Below are positions 1 to 8,070 of a DNA stretch of 64,000 nucleotides, in pieces. Source of the stretch: Frigidibacter sp. RF13 (GTDB taxonomy: Bacteria > Pseudomonadota > Alphaproteobacteria > Rhodobacterales > Rhodobacteraceae); assembly GCF_026626305.1 (NCBI RefSeq), contig NZ_JAPNUE010000003.1:291542-355541 (forward strand). Reading direction: 5' to 3'. Numbering within the stretch: position 1 is the first letter of the stretch; the number at the start of each line of letters is the position of its first letter. Position numbers and translations under genes: made by a program. The notes beneath the pieces are model-generated. The model searched no databases. It was not told the DNA's origin and worked only from the letters and a program-made list of their open reading frames with translations.

Positions 1-189
1 ATCGCCGACACGGCGAAACGGGTGACGTTCGGTTGGAATTTCGAGAATATCGCATCCCGTCAGGGGCCGAATATTCCGCGCGTCAGGGTCAAGGCGAACA
101 TCCTCAAGGCAACAGGCGAGATTCAGGCGACCGTCAGCTTTGGCTACGGAGATTCCGAAAGCGGCTTTGGCACCTGCAAGGTCGAATAG
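1..189 (+). CDS. C-terminal end of an unidentified protein (partial)
   Basis: An open frame runs in from the window edge and stops at TAG 187-189, giving 62 residues that begin IADTAKRVTFGW and end SGFGTCKVE. The codon use is GC-rich in third positions like its neighbours, which supports real coding. The piece has a beta-rich look (alternating hydrophobic/polar, NFENIASRQG, TVSFGYGDSESG) but no motif I recognise. The start and most of the gene lie outside the window, so no function is assigned. Confidence 0.55.
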   Translation: MADTAKRVTFGWNFENIASRQGPNIPRVRVKANILKATGEIQATVSFGYGDSESGFGTCKVE

Positions 190-239
190 GACTGCACAAG
201 GGAACCTTCCGGCGCCTCCCGGACTTGACCTTTGCCATC

Positions 240-260
240 CCCCGGCCCTTAGTGCCGGGG
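240..260. terminator. hairpin between the partial CDS and sodB
   Basis: CCCCGGC (240-246) and GCCGGGG (254-260) are perfect 7-bp arms around a 7-nt loop. No T-tract follows on the + strand, so this may be a weak terminator for the upstream gene or structure in the sodB leader. A TTGACC at about 226 lies upstream of it, but no convincing -10 follows. Confidence 0.35.
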
Positions 261-289
261 CAAAGACTCAGGCGCGAAAGGATAGACCC

Positions 290-889
290 ATGACCTTCAC
301 CCTTCCCGATCTTCCCTATGCCCATGATGCGCTGGCATCCCTCGGCATGTCCAAGGAGACGCTCGAATATCACCACGACCTGCACCACAAGGCCTATGTC
401 GACAACGGCAACAAGCTGATCGCGGGCACCGAGTGGGAAGGCAAGTCGCTGGAAGACATCGTGCGCGGCACCTACCAGGCCGGTGCGGTGGCGCAGAACG
501 GCATCTTCAACAATGCCTCGCAGCATTGGAACCATAACCAGTTCTGGGAAATGATGGGGCCGGGCGGAAAGTCGATGCCGGGCGATCTGGAAAAGGCGAT
601 CACGGAAAGCTTCGGCTCGGTCCAGAAGTTCAAGGACGATTTCGCCGCCGCCGGCGCAGGCCAGTTCGGTTCGGGCTGGTGCTGGCTCGTCAAGGACAAG
701 GACGGCGCGCTGAAGGTCACCAAGACCGAAAACGGCGTCAATCCGCTCTGCTTCGGCCAGACCGCGCTTCTGGGCTGCGATGTGTGGGAACACAGCTACT
801 ACATCGACTTCCGCAACAAGCGGCCTGCTTACCTCACTAACTTCCTTGAGAAGCTGGTGAACTGGGAAAACGTCGCCTCGCGCCTCTGA
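290..889 (+). CDS. sodB: superoxide dismutase, Fe type
   Basis: This 199-residue protein is the usual length for bacterial Fe/Mn superoxide dismutase, which converts superoxide to O2 and H2O2 in the cytosol. The start MTFTLPDLPYAHDAL matches the family start, and AAGGAT lies just upstream of the ATG; a longer in-frame extension to 140 is not conserved-looking. Metal ligands are visible as His28 (EYHHD), His82 (HWNHN), Asp164 and His168 (DVWEHSYY). Gln78 in the ASQHWNH stretch sits where Fe enzymes carry their active-site Gln, whereas Mn enzymes usually place it near the C-terminal end; this favours iron. The next gene starts 1 nt after the stop, so the two may be cotranscribed. Confidence 0.95.
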   Translation: MTFTLPDLPYAHDALASLGMSKETLEYHHDLHHKAYVDNGNKLIAGTEWEGKSLEDIVRGTYQAGAVAQNGIFNNASQHWNHNQFWEMMGPGGKSMPGDLEKAITESFGSVQKFKDDFAAAGAGQFGSGWCWLVKDKDGALKVTKTENGVNPLCFGQTALLGCDVWEHSYYIDFRNKRPAYLTNFLEKLVNWENVASRL

Positions 890-890
890 C

Positions 891-1787
891 GTGATCACGC
901 GGCGAAAGCTTCTGAAGGGCCTGCTTGGAACCATCCTGGCGGGCCTTTTCGTCTCGGCCTACGGATTTTTCATTGAGCCGGTGCTGCGGCTGCGCGTTCG
1001 TCGGTGGTCGATCGCCTCGGAGGGCTGGCGCGGGGCACCTCTACGGATCGCGATCATCAGTGATGTGCATGTTGCGGAGCCCTGGGTCAGCCTGTCTCGG
1101 TTGCAGAGGATTGTCCAGCGCACGAATGCGTTGGGGGCGGACATTATCTTTTGCCTCGGTGATCTTGAAGGCGGACACCGGTTCGTCACGCGGAAAGTCG
1201 ACATAGTTGCGGCGGCCTCGGTGCTTGGGGGGCTCAGCGCGCCGCTTGGCGTTCTTGCGGTGCTCGGCAATCACGATTGGTGGCACGACCGGGCGGCGCA
1301 GGCGCGTGGTGCCGGTCCGACGCTGGTGGGCACCGCGCTCGAGGAAAATGGCGTCCCGGTTCTGTCGAACGCTGCGATCCGCGTAGGGCGTGCTGGTGGC
1401 GATTTCTGGGTCGCGGGTCTGGAAGATCAGCTGGCCTTTCCACTGGGCGGCGGGCGCTATCGCGGCTTAGATGACTTCGATGACACGCTCGCGCAGGTGA
1501 CCGATGAGGCGCCGGTCATCCTTCTCGCGCATGAGCCCGATATCTTTCCGCGCGTCCCGGACCGTGTCTGCCTGACCCTCTCCGGCCATACCCACGGCGG
1601 GCAGGTACGGTTCTTCGGCTGGTCGCCGGTGGTTCCGTCACGCTACGGCAACCGCTATGCCTATGGTCACGTCCGCGAGGCGGGGCGCGATCTGGTCGTC
1701 TCCGGCGGGATCGGTTGCTCCATCCTGCCGGTCCGGCTTGGCGTGGTGCCGGAAATCACCCTGGTGGAACTGTCGGCAGGGCAATGA
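891..1787 (+). CDS. YkuE-like metallophosphoesterase with Tat-like N terminus
   Basis: A 298-residue calcineurin-like metallophosphoesterase starting at GTG 891, one base after the sodB stop. The N terminus TRRKLLKG followed by a hydrophobic stretch (about 10-30) resembles a Tat signal or membrane anchor, as in YkuE of Bacillus. The metal-binding motifs occur in order: SDVH (57-60), GD at 90-91 in CLGDLEGGH, GNHDWW (126-131) and GHTHGGQ near the C terminus. The substrate is not known; members of this group act on phosphoesters in the envelope. It overlaps the following gene by 4 nt (ATGA), which suggests coupled translation. Family assignment is firm, role is not. Confidence 0.85.
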   Translation: MITRRKLLKGLLGTILAGLFVSAYGFFIEPVLRLRVRRWSIASEGWRGAPLRIAIISDVHVAEPWVSLSRLQRIVQRTNALGADIIFCLGDLEGGHRFVTRKVDIVAAASVLGGLSAPLGVLAVLGNHDWWHDRAAQARGAGPTLVGTALEENGVPVLSNAAIRVGRAGGDFWVAGLEDQLAFPLGGGRYRGLDDFDDTLAQVTDEAPVILLAHEPDIFPRVPDRVCLTLSGHTHGGQVRFFGWSPVVPSRYGNRYAYGHVREAGRDLVVSGGIGCSILPVRLGVVPEITLVELSAGQ

Positions 1788-2836
1788 TGCGGCTTCGACA
1801 TGGTCTTTGGGGCGTTGCACTGGCCAGTCTGACGGCAAGCGGCGCCGTCGCGCAGGACTGGATCACGCCAGAGAGTTGCCGGGTGACAATCGAGGACCTT
1901 GCCGCGGCTATGCCGGATCCCGACGCGGCGGAGGTCCGGCAGGACGCGGCACGCATTCCGAACGGGCAGGGGCGGCTCTGGCGCATCACGACGCCGGAAG
2001 GCGCGGTGTCGCATCTCTGGGGGACGCTCCATTCCTCCGACCCAGCGATCCTCGACCTGCCGCCCGAACTCCGGTCGGTTCTCGACGCGGCGCGCACGGT
2101 CGTTCTTGAATCCGATCCGCGCGCGAAAAGCCGGACGGAGCTTGAGGAACGGTTCTTGCAGGCCGGTGTCTGGCTTGCCGACGAGCATATGCCTTACGAC
2201 AAACCCTATCTCGGTGGCGCCGAGCGAGGTTGGGTCGAGGCGCGGATCGAGGGGATATTTCATGGCCCCGAGGCCTTCGCCGCCCTGACCGATGCGGGCC
2301 TCGCCTTCTATCTGATGGCCGATCCATGCGAGGATTTCACGGCCGGTGTCCTGCCCGTACAGGACCAACGGCTTCTCCTCGCTGCGGTCGAAGCGGGGGC
2401 GGGGGTCGGTGCGCTGGAAAGCTGGGATGCGCTTCTGGTCGAGCTGAGCCAGCCCGACCGGCGCGACACGGCTCAGGCCGTGGTCCGTATCCAGGGCGCC
2501 TATCTCAACCCCGACGGTTTCAGCGCGGCGCGGGTGGCGGCCTTCCGGCTCTATCGCGAGGGGCGGATCGGCGAGCTGATGGAATGGAACCGGCGCTACC
2601 TTGCCGGTCTTTTCGGGCCGGGCGAGGCAGAGGCGCTGATGGGGCGCGCCGACGGCTATCTGTTAGACGAGCGGAACGGAATTTTCCTGCGGCGGATGGA
2701 GAAATTCCTGACCTCTGGCGGGGCACTGGTTGCGGTCGGGGCCTTTCACTTGCCGGGAGGGGCCGGGCTGATCGAGCGTTTGCGACGCGCGGGCTATCTG
2801 GTCGAACGGATCGCGGTTCGTGGCGAGGCGGGCTGA
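1784..2836 (+). CDS. TraB/GumN family exported protein
   Basis: 350 residues beginning MMRLRHGLW with a signal peptide to about residue 24 (SGAVAQ). The family signature VSHLWGTLHSSDP occurs early in the mature part, and the C-terminal VAVGAFHLPGGAGLIERLRRAGY matches the closing TraB/GumN element (a Tiki-like fold that in some members is a metalloprotease). The ATG at 1784 overlaps the phosphoesterase stop by 4 nt, which fixes the start; the frame is open further upstream to 1715 without support. The gene is convergent with the LOG gene with 3 nt between the stops. A second family member lies at 50115-51107, but the two are clearly different in sequence. Confidence 0.82.
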   Translation: MMRLRHGLWGVALASLTASGAVAQDWITPESCRVTIEDLAAAMPDPDAAEVRQDAARIPNGQGRLWRITTPEGAVSHLWGTLHSSDPAILDLPPELRSVLDAARTVVLESDPRAKSRTELEERFLQAGVWLADEHMPYDKPYLGGAERGWVEARIEGIFHGPEAFAALTDAGLAFYLMADPCEDFTAGVLPVQDQRLLLAAVEAGAGVGALESWDALLVELSQPDRRDTAQAVVRIQGAYLNPDGFSAARVAAFRLYREGRIGELMEWNRRYLAGLFGPGEAEALMGRADGYLLDERNGIFLRRMEKFLTSGGALVAVGAFHLPGGAGLIERLRRAGYLVERIAVRGEAG

Positions 2837-2839
2837 GCC

Positions 2840-3400
2840 TCAGCCGCCCAATGCCGCGGTCAGTGCCGTGTCCAGCGCGGCCGGGTCTGCGACGACGGTG
2901 ACGAAATCCTTGAGGCTCGCATCCGCGAACCCTTCCGAGACGATCCGGTCGATCAGCACAAGCAACGGGTCCCAGTAGCCCGCGCTGTTCAGGATGAAGA
3001 TCGCTTTCTCGTGCAGGCCGAGCTGGCGCCAGGTCAGGACTTCGAAGAACTCGTCCAGCGAGCCGCCGCCACCGGGCAGCACCACCACCGCATCGGCGTT
3101 CATGAACATGACCTTCTTGCGCTCGTGCATCGTCTCGGTGACGACGAAGCTCGACAGGTCGCGCTTGCCCACTTCGCGCGCCAGAAGGTGGGTGGGGATG
3201 ACGCCGAAGGTCTCGGCACCCGCCGTCTGGGCTGCGCGCGCGACCTCGCCCATAAGCCCCACATCGCCTGCACCATAGACGAGCCGCCAGCCCTTTTGGG
3301 CGAGCATCCGCCCGACGGCATCCGCGTCGGCCTTGTAGCGAGGATTGGCGCCGAAGCGGGAGCCGCAATAGACGCAGACGGATTTTGCAACAGGGGGCAT
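2840..3400 (-). CDS. LOG family nucleotide phosphoribohydrolase (TIGR00730-like)
   Basis: The 186-residue protein has the full-length LOG (lysine decarboxylase-like) fold. The diagnostic [12 protein letters not shown] lies at 109-120 and MHERK at 91-95, with [10 protein letters not shown] at the N terminus. Such proteins cleave cytokinin-type or purine nucleoside 5'-monophosphates to base plus ribose 5-phosphate. The consensus PGGxGT has Ser for Thr here, a common variant. Bacterial members are often called cytokinin riboside 5'-monophosphate phosphoribohydrolase, although many probably act as AMP/purine-monophosphate nucleosidases. It is a single gene, convergent with the gene to its left. 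Confidence 0.88.
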   Translation of the reverse strand: MPPVAKSVCVYCGSRFGANPRYKADADAVGRMLAQKGWRLVYGAGDVGLMGEVARAAQTAGAETFGVIPTHLLAREVGKRDLSSFVVTETMHERKKVMFMNADAVVVLPGGGGSLDEFFEVLTWRQLGLHEKAIFILNSAGYWDPLLVLIDRIVSEGFADASLKDFVTVVADPAALDTALTAALGG

Positions 3401-3530
3401 GAGATTTCCGGATCGGCGGAAGGCCGCTTTGACCCCTGATAGCGGGGTTGCTACTCTCGCTCAAGCGCCGGGCTGGCGTTTGGACCGGGGGCGGGCGAAC
3501 CTTCGGCCGGTTGACAGGGGAGACGGATCG

Positions 3531-4823
3531 ATGGCGGACGAAAACGGCGCGGGCGGATCGCGCTTTGGCGGCTGGGGCTGGCTTGTCGGCGGCGCGGCCG
3601 GGCTCGGCGTGGGCGCTCTTCTCTGGGTCTTCGCGCTGCAGCGGCAGCCGGAGGTGCCCGCCTCCGAACCGCTCGCCGCCGTGCAGCCCTTGCCCGAGGC
3701 GCAGCCCGCCGAGGAAAGCGCCGCCCCTGCGGCTGCAGAGCCGGCGCAGGAAACACCGGCCCCGGTGCCAGAGGCGGTGAAGGTCGTGCCCGGTTTCGAT
3801 ACCGTGCGGGCGGAGCCCGACGGAACCGTCCTGGTCGCGGGCACGGCGGAGCCCGGCGCCCGGATCGAGGTCATGGTCGATGCCGCCGCCGCGGGCGCGG
3901 CCGACGCCGACGCTCAGGGCAAGTTCGCCGCCTTCCTGTCGCTCGGGCCTTCGGAGAAGCCGCGTGTTCTCTCGCTGATGTCGGTGCTGCCCGACGGCAC
4001 AAAGATCGCCTCGGCCGCCAGCGTGATCCTCGAACCGACGCCTGCGGCGGCGCCGACCGCCGTCGCCGAAGCGCCGGATGCCACCGAAGCACCGGCCGAA
4101 CCTGCTGCCGAAGAGTCGGGCACGGAAACCGGAGCGACCGAACCTGCCGAGGCGGGTGCAGGCAGCGTCGATGTTCTGGTCGCCGATGCCGAGGGGGTGA
4201 CGAAGCTTACACCCGAAATGCCGGTCCAGGGGGTCATCCTCGATACGGTCGGCTATGATGTCCTGGGCAATGTCGATATTGCCGGGCGAGGCGAAGCCCA
4301 GCAGTTCGTCCGCATCTATGTGGACAATGGCTTCCAGGTGACGGCGCCGGTCTCGGACAAAGGCAAGTGGCGGGTCAAGATGTCGGGGATCGACGCAGGC
4401 GTCCATGATCTGCGCATCGACCAGATCGACGGGGCGGGCAAGGTCACCTCGCGGCTTGCACTGCCGTTCCAGCGTGAAGCGCCTGCCAAGGTCGCTGCCG
4501 CGACCGAGGTGCCCGAGCCCTCGGCGGGTGGAGAGGCCGCGGCCGAGCCGCCTGCGCCGGAGGCCACGGCAGAGGCACCCGCGCCCGCGCCCGCATCGGT
4601 TGCGACCGAGGTGCCGGCAGAACCGGCGCCCGCCGCGCCGCCGCCGGTGACGGAGGTGCGCATCACCGTCCAGCCGGGCTTCACCCTCTGGCAGATCGCG
4701 CGCGAGAACTACGGCGACGGGGTTCTCTATGTCCGGGTCTATGAGGCCAACAAGGACCAGATCCGCGATCCGGACCTTATCTATCCTGGCCAGGTCTTTA
4801 CGGTGCCGGCCGACGGCGGCTGA
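3531..4823 (+). CDS. membrane-anchored LysM domain protein
   Basis: 430 residues. A single membrane segment (about 14-37, [21 protein letters not shown]) is followed by a Pro/Ala/Glu-rich spacer, two Ig-like or FN3-like segments (about 85-165 and 215-310), a second Pro/Ala-rich spacer and a C-terminal LysM domain (about 380-428, [27 protein letters not shown]...PGQVFTVP). It should be held in the inner membrane with LysM touching peptidoglycan. ATG 3531 follows GGGGAGA at good spacing and opens directly into the membrane segment; the frame is open upstream to 3399 without support. Low-complexity spacers explain the many spurious frames over this gene. Confidence 0.85.
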   Translation: MADENGAGGSRFGGWGWLVGGAAGLGVGALLWVFALQRQPEVPASEPLAAVQPLPEAQPAEESAAPAAAEPAQETPAPVPEAVKVVPGFDTVRAEPDGTVLVAGTAEPGARIEVMVDAAAAGAADADAQGKFAAFLSLGPSEKPRVLSLMSVLPDGTKIASAASVILEPTPAAAPTAVAEAPDATEAPAEPAAEESGTETGATEPAEAGAGSVDVLVADAEGVTKLTPEMPVQGVILDTVGYDVLGNVDIAGRGEAQQFVRIYVDNGFQVTAPVSDKGKWRVKMSGIDAGVHDLRIDQIDGAGKVTSRLALPFQREAPAKVAAATEVPEPSAGGEAAAEPPAPEATAEAPAPAPASVATEVPAEPAPAAPPPVTEVRITVQPGFTLWQIARENYGDGVLYVRVYEANKDQIRDPDLIYPGQVFTVPADGG

Positions 4824-4849
4824 GTATTTCGTCCCGCCTGCGGCGGGCC

Positions 4850-4909
4850 GACCCGCCGGGAGGGCTCTGCCCTCCCGGACCCTCCCGAGGTATTTGGGCC
4901 AAGATGAAA
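4850..4909. repeat. Rhodobacterales hairpin repeat, copy 1 (terminator-like)
   Basis: A perfect hairpin GGGAGGGC-TCT-GCCCTCCC (4858-4876) is followed by GGACCCTCCCGAGG and the box TATTTGGGCCAAGATGAAA. The same box recurs at 55833-55859, and the hairpin, in the opposite orientation, at 63881-63899. Position between a + gene end and a - gene end suggests it works as a bidirectional terminator. Confidence 0.75.
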
Positions 4910-4952
4910 GCCGTTTGCGGGCGAGTGGCCCGGCTCTGGGCGCGGTTCGGGC

Positions 4953-5294
4953 TCAGGTCGGCGGATTGGGGCGCCTGTCGGAATGGCGGCAGCAAGCCGC
5001 CACCTCGGGATGGGCGGCGCAGCAATCGTTCAGCACATAGCCGATGAGGCGGCCAAGGCCTGCCGTGTTCGCCATGTAGAAGACATGGCGGCTTTCCCGC
5101 CGCGCGGCGATCAGCCCCGCCTGTTCGAGGAGCGACAGGTGGAAGGCGAGGCGCGAGGGCGTCGCGCCGAGGCGGCGGGCGAGATCGCCCTGCGAGAGGC
5201 CCGCGCGGCCCGCGCCGACAAGGATCCGCACGAGCGAAAGCCGCGTCTCGTGACCGAGCGCCTGAAGGGCCGCGAGGGCTCGACTTTCCTCCAT
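4953..5294 (-). CDS. ArsR/SmtB family metal-responsive repressor
   Basis: A 113-residue winged-helix regulator. The DNA-recognition region SQGDLARRLGATPSRLAFHLSLLEQAGLI (about 34-62) and the wing RRESRHVFYMA are typical of ArsR. The C-terminal tail carries four cysteines in two pairs (NDCCAAHPEVAACC, about 89-102), likely the thiolate ligands for a soft metal or arsenite. The gene is divergent from an ATM1-type exporter with a palindromic operator between them, so it probably represses that exporter until metal binds. Which metal cannot be read from sequence. Confidence 0.88.
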   Translation of the reverse strand: MEESRALAALQALGHETRLSLVRILVGAGRAGLSQGDLARRLGATPSRLAFHLSLLEQAGLIAARRESRHVFYMANTAGLGRLIGYVLNDCCAAHPEVAACCRHSDRRPNPPT

Positions 5295-5296
5295 CG

Positions 5297-5320
5297 TTCA
5301 ACTACTCATGAATCGTTGAA
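5297..5320. promoter_or_regulatory. ArsR-type operator in divergent promoter
   Basis: TTCAAC (5297-5302) and GTTGAA (5315-5320) form a dyad with 12 nt between the arms, and inner TTCA/TGAA elements are also present. It sits directly upstream of the ArsR start at 5294 and 62 nt ahead of the exporter start, which is where an autoregulating ArsR repressor would bind. Confidence 0.65.
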
Positions 5321-5381
5321 TTGATCCTTGATAGCAACCGGACACCCGGCGATCAACAGGGCGAAGGCAGCGGAGACTGGA

Positions 5382-7262
5382 ATGACACAAACCCGCGCGG
5401 CTGAACGGCGAAGTGCGGCACGGACCCTGAGACGGGTGGCCCCCTATCTTTGGCCTGAGGGCGAGGCCTGGGTGAAGCGGCGGGTCGTCCTCTCGCTGCT
5501 TGCGCTCCTTCTCGCCAAGGTCGTCTCGGTCTCCACCCCCTTTTTCTACAAGGCGGCTGTCGATGCGCTGAACGGTAGCGCGACGGCCGATCCGTCCTGG
5601 CTTCTGGCCGCGGGCGCAGTCGGGCTGACCATCGCCTATGGTCTTGCCCGGCTCGGCTCGGTCGGCTTCAACGAACTCAGGGACGCGATCTTCGTGCGGG
5701 TCGGGCAGCGGGCGCTCAGGAAGCTCGCGCTGGAGACCTTCACTCATATCCACCGTCTGTCGATGCGCTATCACATCACCCGCAAGACCGGCGGCCTGTC
5801 CCGGATCATCGAGCGTGGCGTGAAGGGTGTCGAATTCCTTCTGCGCTTCATGCTTCTGTCGATCGGGCCCTTGGTCCTGGAACTTTCCATGGTCACGGTG
5901 ATCTTCGCGCTTCTCTTCGACTGGCGCTATGCGGCGGTCGTGGTGATCACCATCGCGCTTTACGTGACCTATACGTTCAAGATCACCGAATGGCGGGTGA
6001 AGATCCGCCGCAAGATGAACGAACAGGACACGGATGCGAACCAGAAGGCGATCGACAGCCTTCTGAACTTCGAGACGGTGAAATATTTTGGCGCGGAGGC
6101 ATGGGAGGCGGCGCGCTATGACCGGGCGATGGAGGGCTATGAGAAAGCGGCGGTCAAGACCGGGCTTTCGCTCTCGGCGCTCAACTTCGGCCAGTCGCTG
6201 ATCATCACCACCGGCCTCGTGATCGTGATGGTCATGGCGGCGATGGGCGTCAGCGCGGGCGTGCTGACCGTCGGCGATTTCGTGATGGTCAACGCCTACA
6301 TGATCCAGATCACCATGCCCTTGAACTTCCTCGGTACGGTCTATCGCGAGATCCGCCAGGCGCTGACCGACATGGGCGAGATGTTCGACCTGCTCGACCA
6401 GCCGGCCGAGATCGTGGACCGGCCGGGTGCGCAGGCGCTTCAAGTCAAGGGCGGCGAGGTCGTGCTCGACAATGTCTTCTTCGGCTACGAGGCGGCGCGG
6501 CCGATCCTGAAGGGTGTCAGCCTGAAGATCGGCGCGGGCGAGACGGTGGCGATCGTCGGCCCTTCGGGGTCGGGCAAATCGACGATCGGGCGGCTGCTGT
6601 TCCGGTTCTACGATGTGACGGGAGGGGCGCTGAGGATCGACGGGCAGGATGTGCGTGAGGTCACGCAGGACAGTCTGCATCACCAGATCGGCGTCGTGCC
6701 GCAGGATACGGTGCTTTTCAACGACACGATCCTTTACAATATCGCCTATGGTCGCCCCGATGCGCCACGGCAGGAACTGATCGCGGCGGCACAGGCTGCG
6801 AAGATCCATGATTTCATCATGTCGCTGCCCGAAGGCTATGAGACGAAGGTTGGCGAACGCGGGCTGAAGCTTTCAGGCGGCGAAAAGCAGCGGGTGGGAA
6901 TCGCGCGCACGCTGCTGAAGAACCCACCGATCCTCCTCCTCGACGAGGCGACAAGCGCGCTCGACACCCAGACCGAGCGCGACATCCAGGACAGTCTCGC
7001 CGCGATGGGGCGCGGGCGGACGGTGATCACCATTGCCCACCGCCTGTCGACCATCGCCGATGCCGACCGGATCGTGGTTCTGGAGAAGGGCGAAATCGCC
7101 GAGATCGGCCGGCACGAGGATCTTCTGGCAGGCAGCGGGCGCTATGCGGCAATGTGGGCGCGGCAATCTGCCGAGGACAGCGTGCCTGCGCGCCCTGCAG
7201 GAGAGGATGAGGCCGAAGAGACGGCGGGATGGACAGGCTTCCGGAGTCTGCCGATTGGCTGA
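5382..7262 (+). CDS. ATM1/HMT1-type ABC exporter (fused permease-ATPase)
   Basis: 626 residues, the usual half-transporter size. The N-terminal half is a six-helix type I exporter domain; the C-terminal half has Walker [10 protein letters not shown] (about 404-412), signature LSGGEKQR and Walker B ILLLDEATSALD. The closest family is ATM1/HMT1 (glutathione-metal or glutathione-persulfide export, inner membrane). GGAG lies about 8 nt before ATG 5382; in-frame TTG 5328 is less likely. The divergent Cys-rich ArsR gene and shared operator suggest induction by a thiophilic metal or metalloid. It lies outside the arsenic island, so it may be the strain's general metal-conjugate exporter. Confidence 0.9.
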   Translation: MTQTRAAERRSAARTLRRVAPYLWPEGEAWVKRRVVLSLLALLLAKVVSVSTPFFYKAAVDALNGSATADPSWLLAAGAVGLTIAYGLARLGSVGFNELRDAIFVRVGQRALRKLALETFTHIHRLSMRYHITRKTGGLSRIIERGVKGVEFLLRFMLLSIGPLVLELSMVTVIFALLFDWRYAAVVVITIALYVTYTFKITEWRVKIRRKMNEQDTDANQKAIDSLLNFETVKYFGAEAWEAARYDRAMEGYEKAAVKTGLSLSALNFGQSLIITTGLVIVMVMAAMGVSAGVLTVGDFVMVNAYMIQITMPLNFLGTVYREIRQALTDMGEMFDLLDQPAEIVDRPGAQALQVKGGEVVLDNVFFGYEAARPILKGVSLKIGAGETVAIVGPSGSGKSTIGRLLFRFYDVTGGALRIDGQDVREVTQDSLHHQIGVVPQDTVLFNDTILYNIAYGRPDAPRQELIAAAQAAKIHDFIMSLPEGYETKVGERGLKLSGGEKQRVGIARTLLKNPPILLLDEATSALDTQTERDIQDSLAAMGRGRTVITIAHRLSTIADADRIVVLEKGEIAEIGRHEDLLAGSGRYAAMWARQSAEDSVPARPAGEDEAEETAGWTGFRSLPIG

Positions 7263-7338
7263 CGGCGGACGCCGGGCGCACTTGGCAAGGCTTCGCGCTT
7301 ACGTGTAAGACGGGGCGAGGATTGTACGAGGGCGTGCC

Positions 7339-7998
7339 GTGAGCGAGACCGACAGCTTCATTGACGAAGTGACCGAGGAGGTTCGCCGCGACCGGCTGTT
7401 TGCGCTGTTCCGCAAGTATGGCTGGATCGGCATTCTGGCGATCCTGATCCTCGTCGGCGGCGCCTCCTGGCGCGAATGGCAGAAGGCGCGGGCGGAAGCG
7501 GCCGCCCAGTCGTTTGGCGATGCGCTTGTCGCCTCGCTTCGGCAGAACGACGCCGCGGGCCGCGCTGATGCGCTGGCCGCGGTCGATGCGGGCACCGATG
7601 CAGCACGCGCTGCAATGAAAGCCTTGCTCGTCGCCTCCGAGGCGGAGGCGGCGGGCGACAAGGCGCGCGCGCTTGACGCGCTGAAGCCGGTCGCGGCGGA
7701 TGCAGCGGTTCCCGATACCTACCGGCAGCTTGCCAAGTTGAAGTCGGTGCTGATCGCCGGGGCCGAGATGGACGCTGCAGCGCGTGACGCCGCCCTCGCC
7801 GAACTCGCCCAGCCCGGCGCGCCGTTCCGGACGCTGGCGATGGAGCAGCAGGCGCTGGTGCTTTTGGACGCAGGCAAGCAGGACGAGGCGGTGGCGCTGC
7901 TGAAATCGGTGGTCGAGGATGCGGAAGCGACCGGCGCGCAGGTCGGCCGGGTCGGACAGATATTGACGGCGCTCGGCGCCGGGGACCAACAGGGATAG
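7339..7998 (+). CDS. membrane-anchored TPR protein (YfgM-like)
   Basis: 219 residues starting at GTG 7339 after a GAGGG ribosome site. A single membrane helix (about 29-45, WIGILAILILVGGASW) is preceded by a charged cytoplasmic head containing TDSFIDEVTEEVRRD, and the rest is alpha-helical and Ala-rich like tetratricopeptide repeats. In gammaproteobacteria the gene before bamB and der is yfgM, a periplasmic TPR chaperone partner of SecYEG. The same order here (TPR gene, bamB, der) supports orthology by position. Confidence 0.78.
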   Translation: MSETDSFIDEVTEEVRRDRLFALFRKYGWIGILAILILVGGASWREWQKARAEAAAQSFGDALVASLRQNDAAGRADALAAVDAGTDAARAAMKALLVASEAEAAGDKARALDALKPVAADAAVPDTYRQLAKLKSVLIAGAEMDAAARDAALAELAQPGAPFRTLAMEQQALVLLDAGKQDEAVALLKSVVEDAEATGAQVGRVGQILTALGAGDQQG

Positions 7999-8070
7999 TC
8001 CGGGCCGGGGCGCCTGCGCCTGTGGGCGCGCACGCCCCGCGACATCGGATGCACGGGCAGGAGAGGGCGG

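Noticed and set aside
2520..4406. 628-residue open frame on the - strand
   Set aside because: It runs across the TraB-like, LOG and LysM genes and is Arg-rich low complexity. It is a high-GC shadow.
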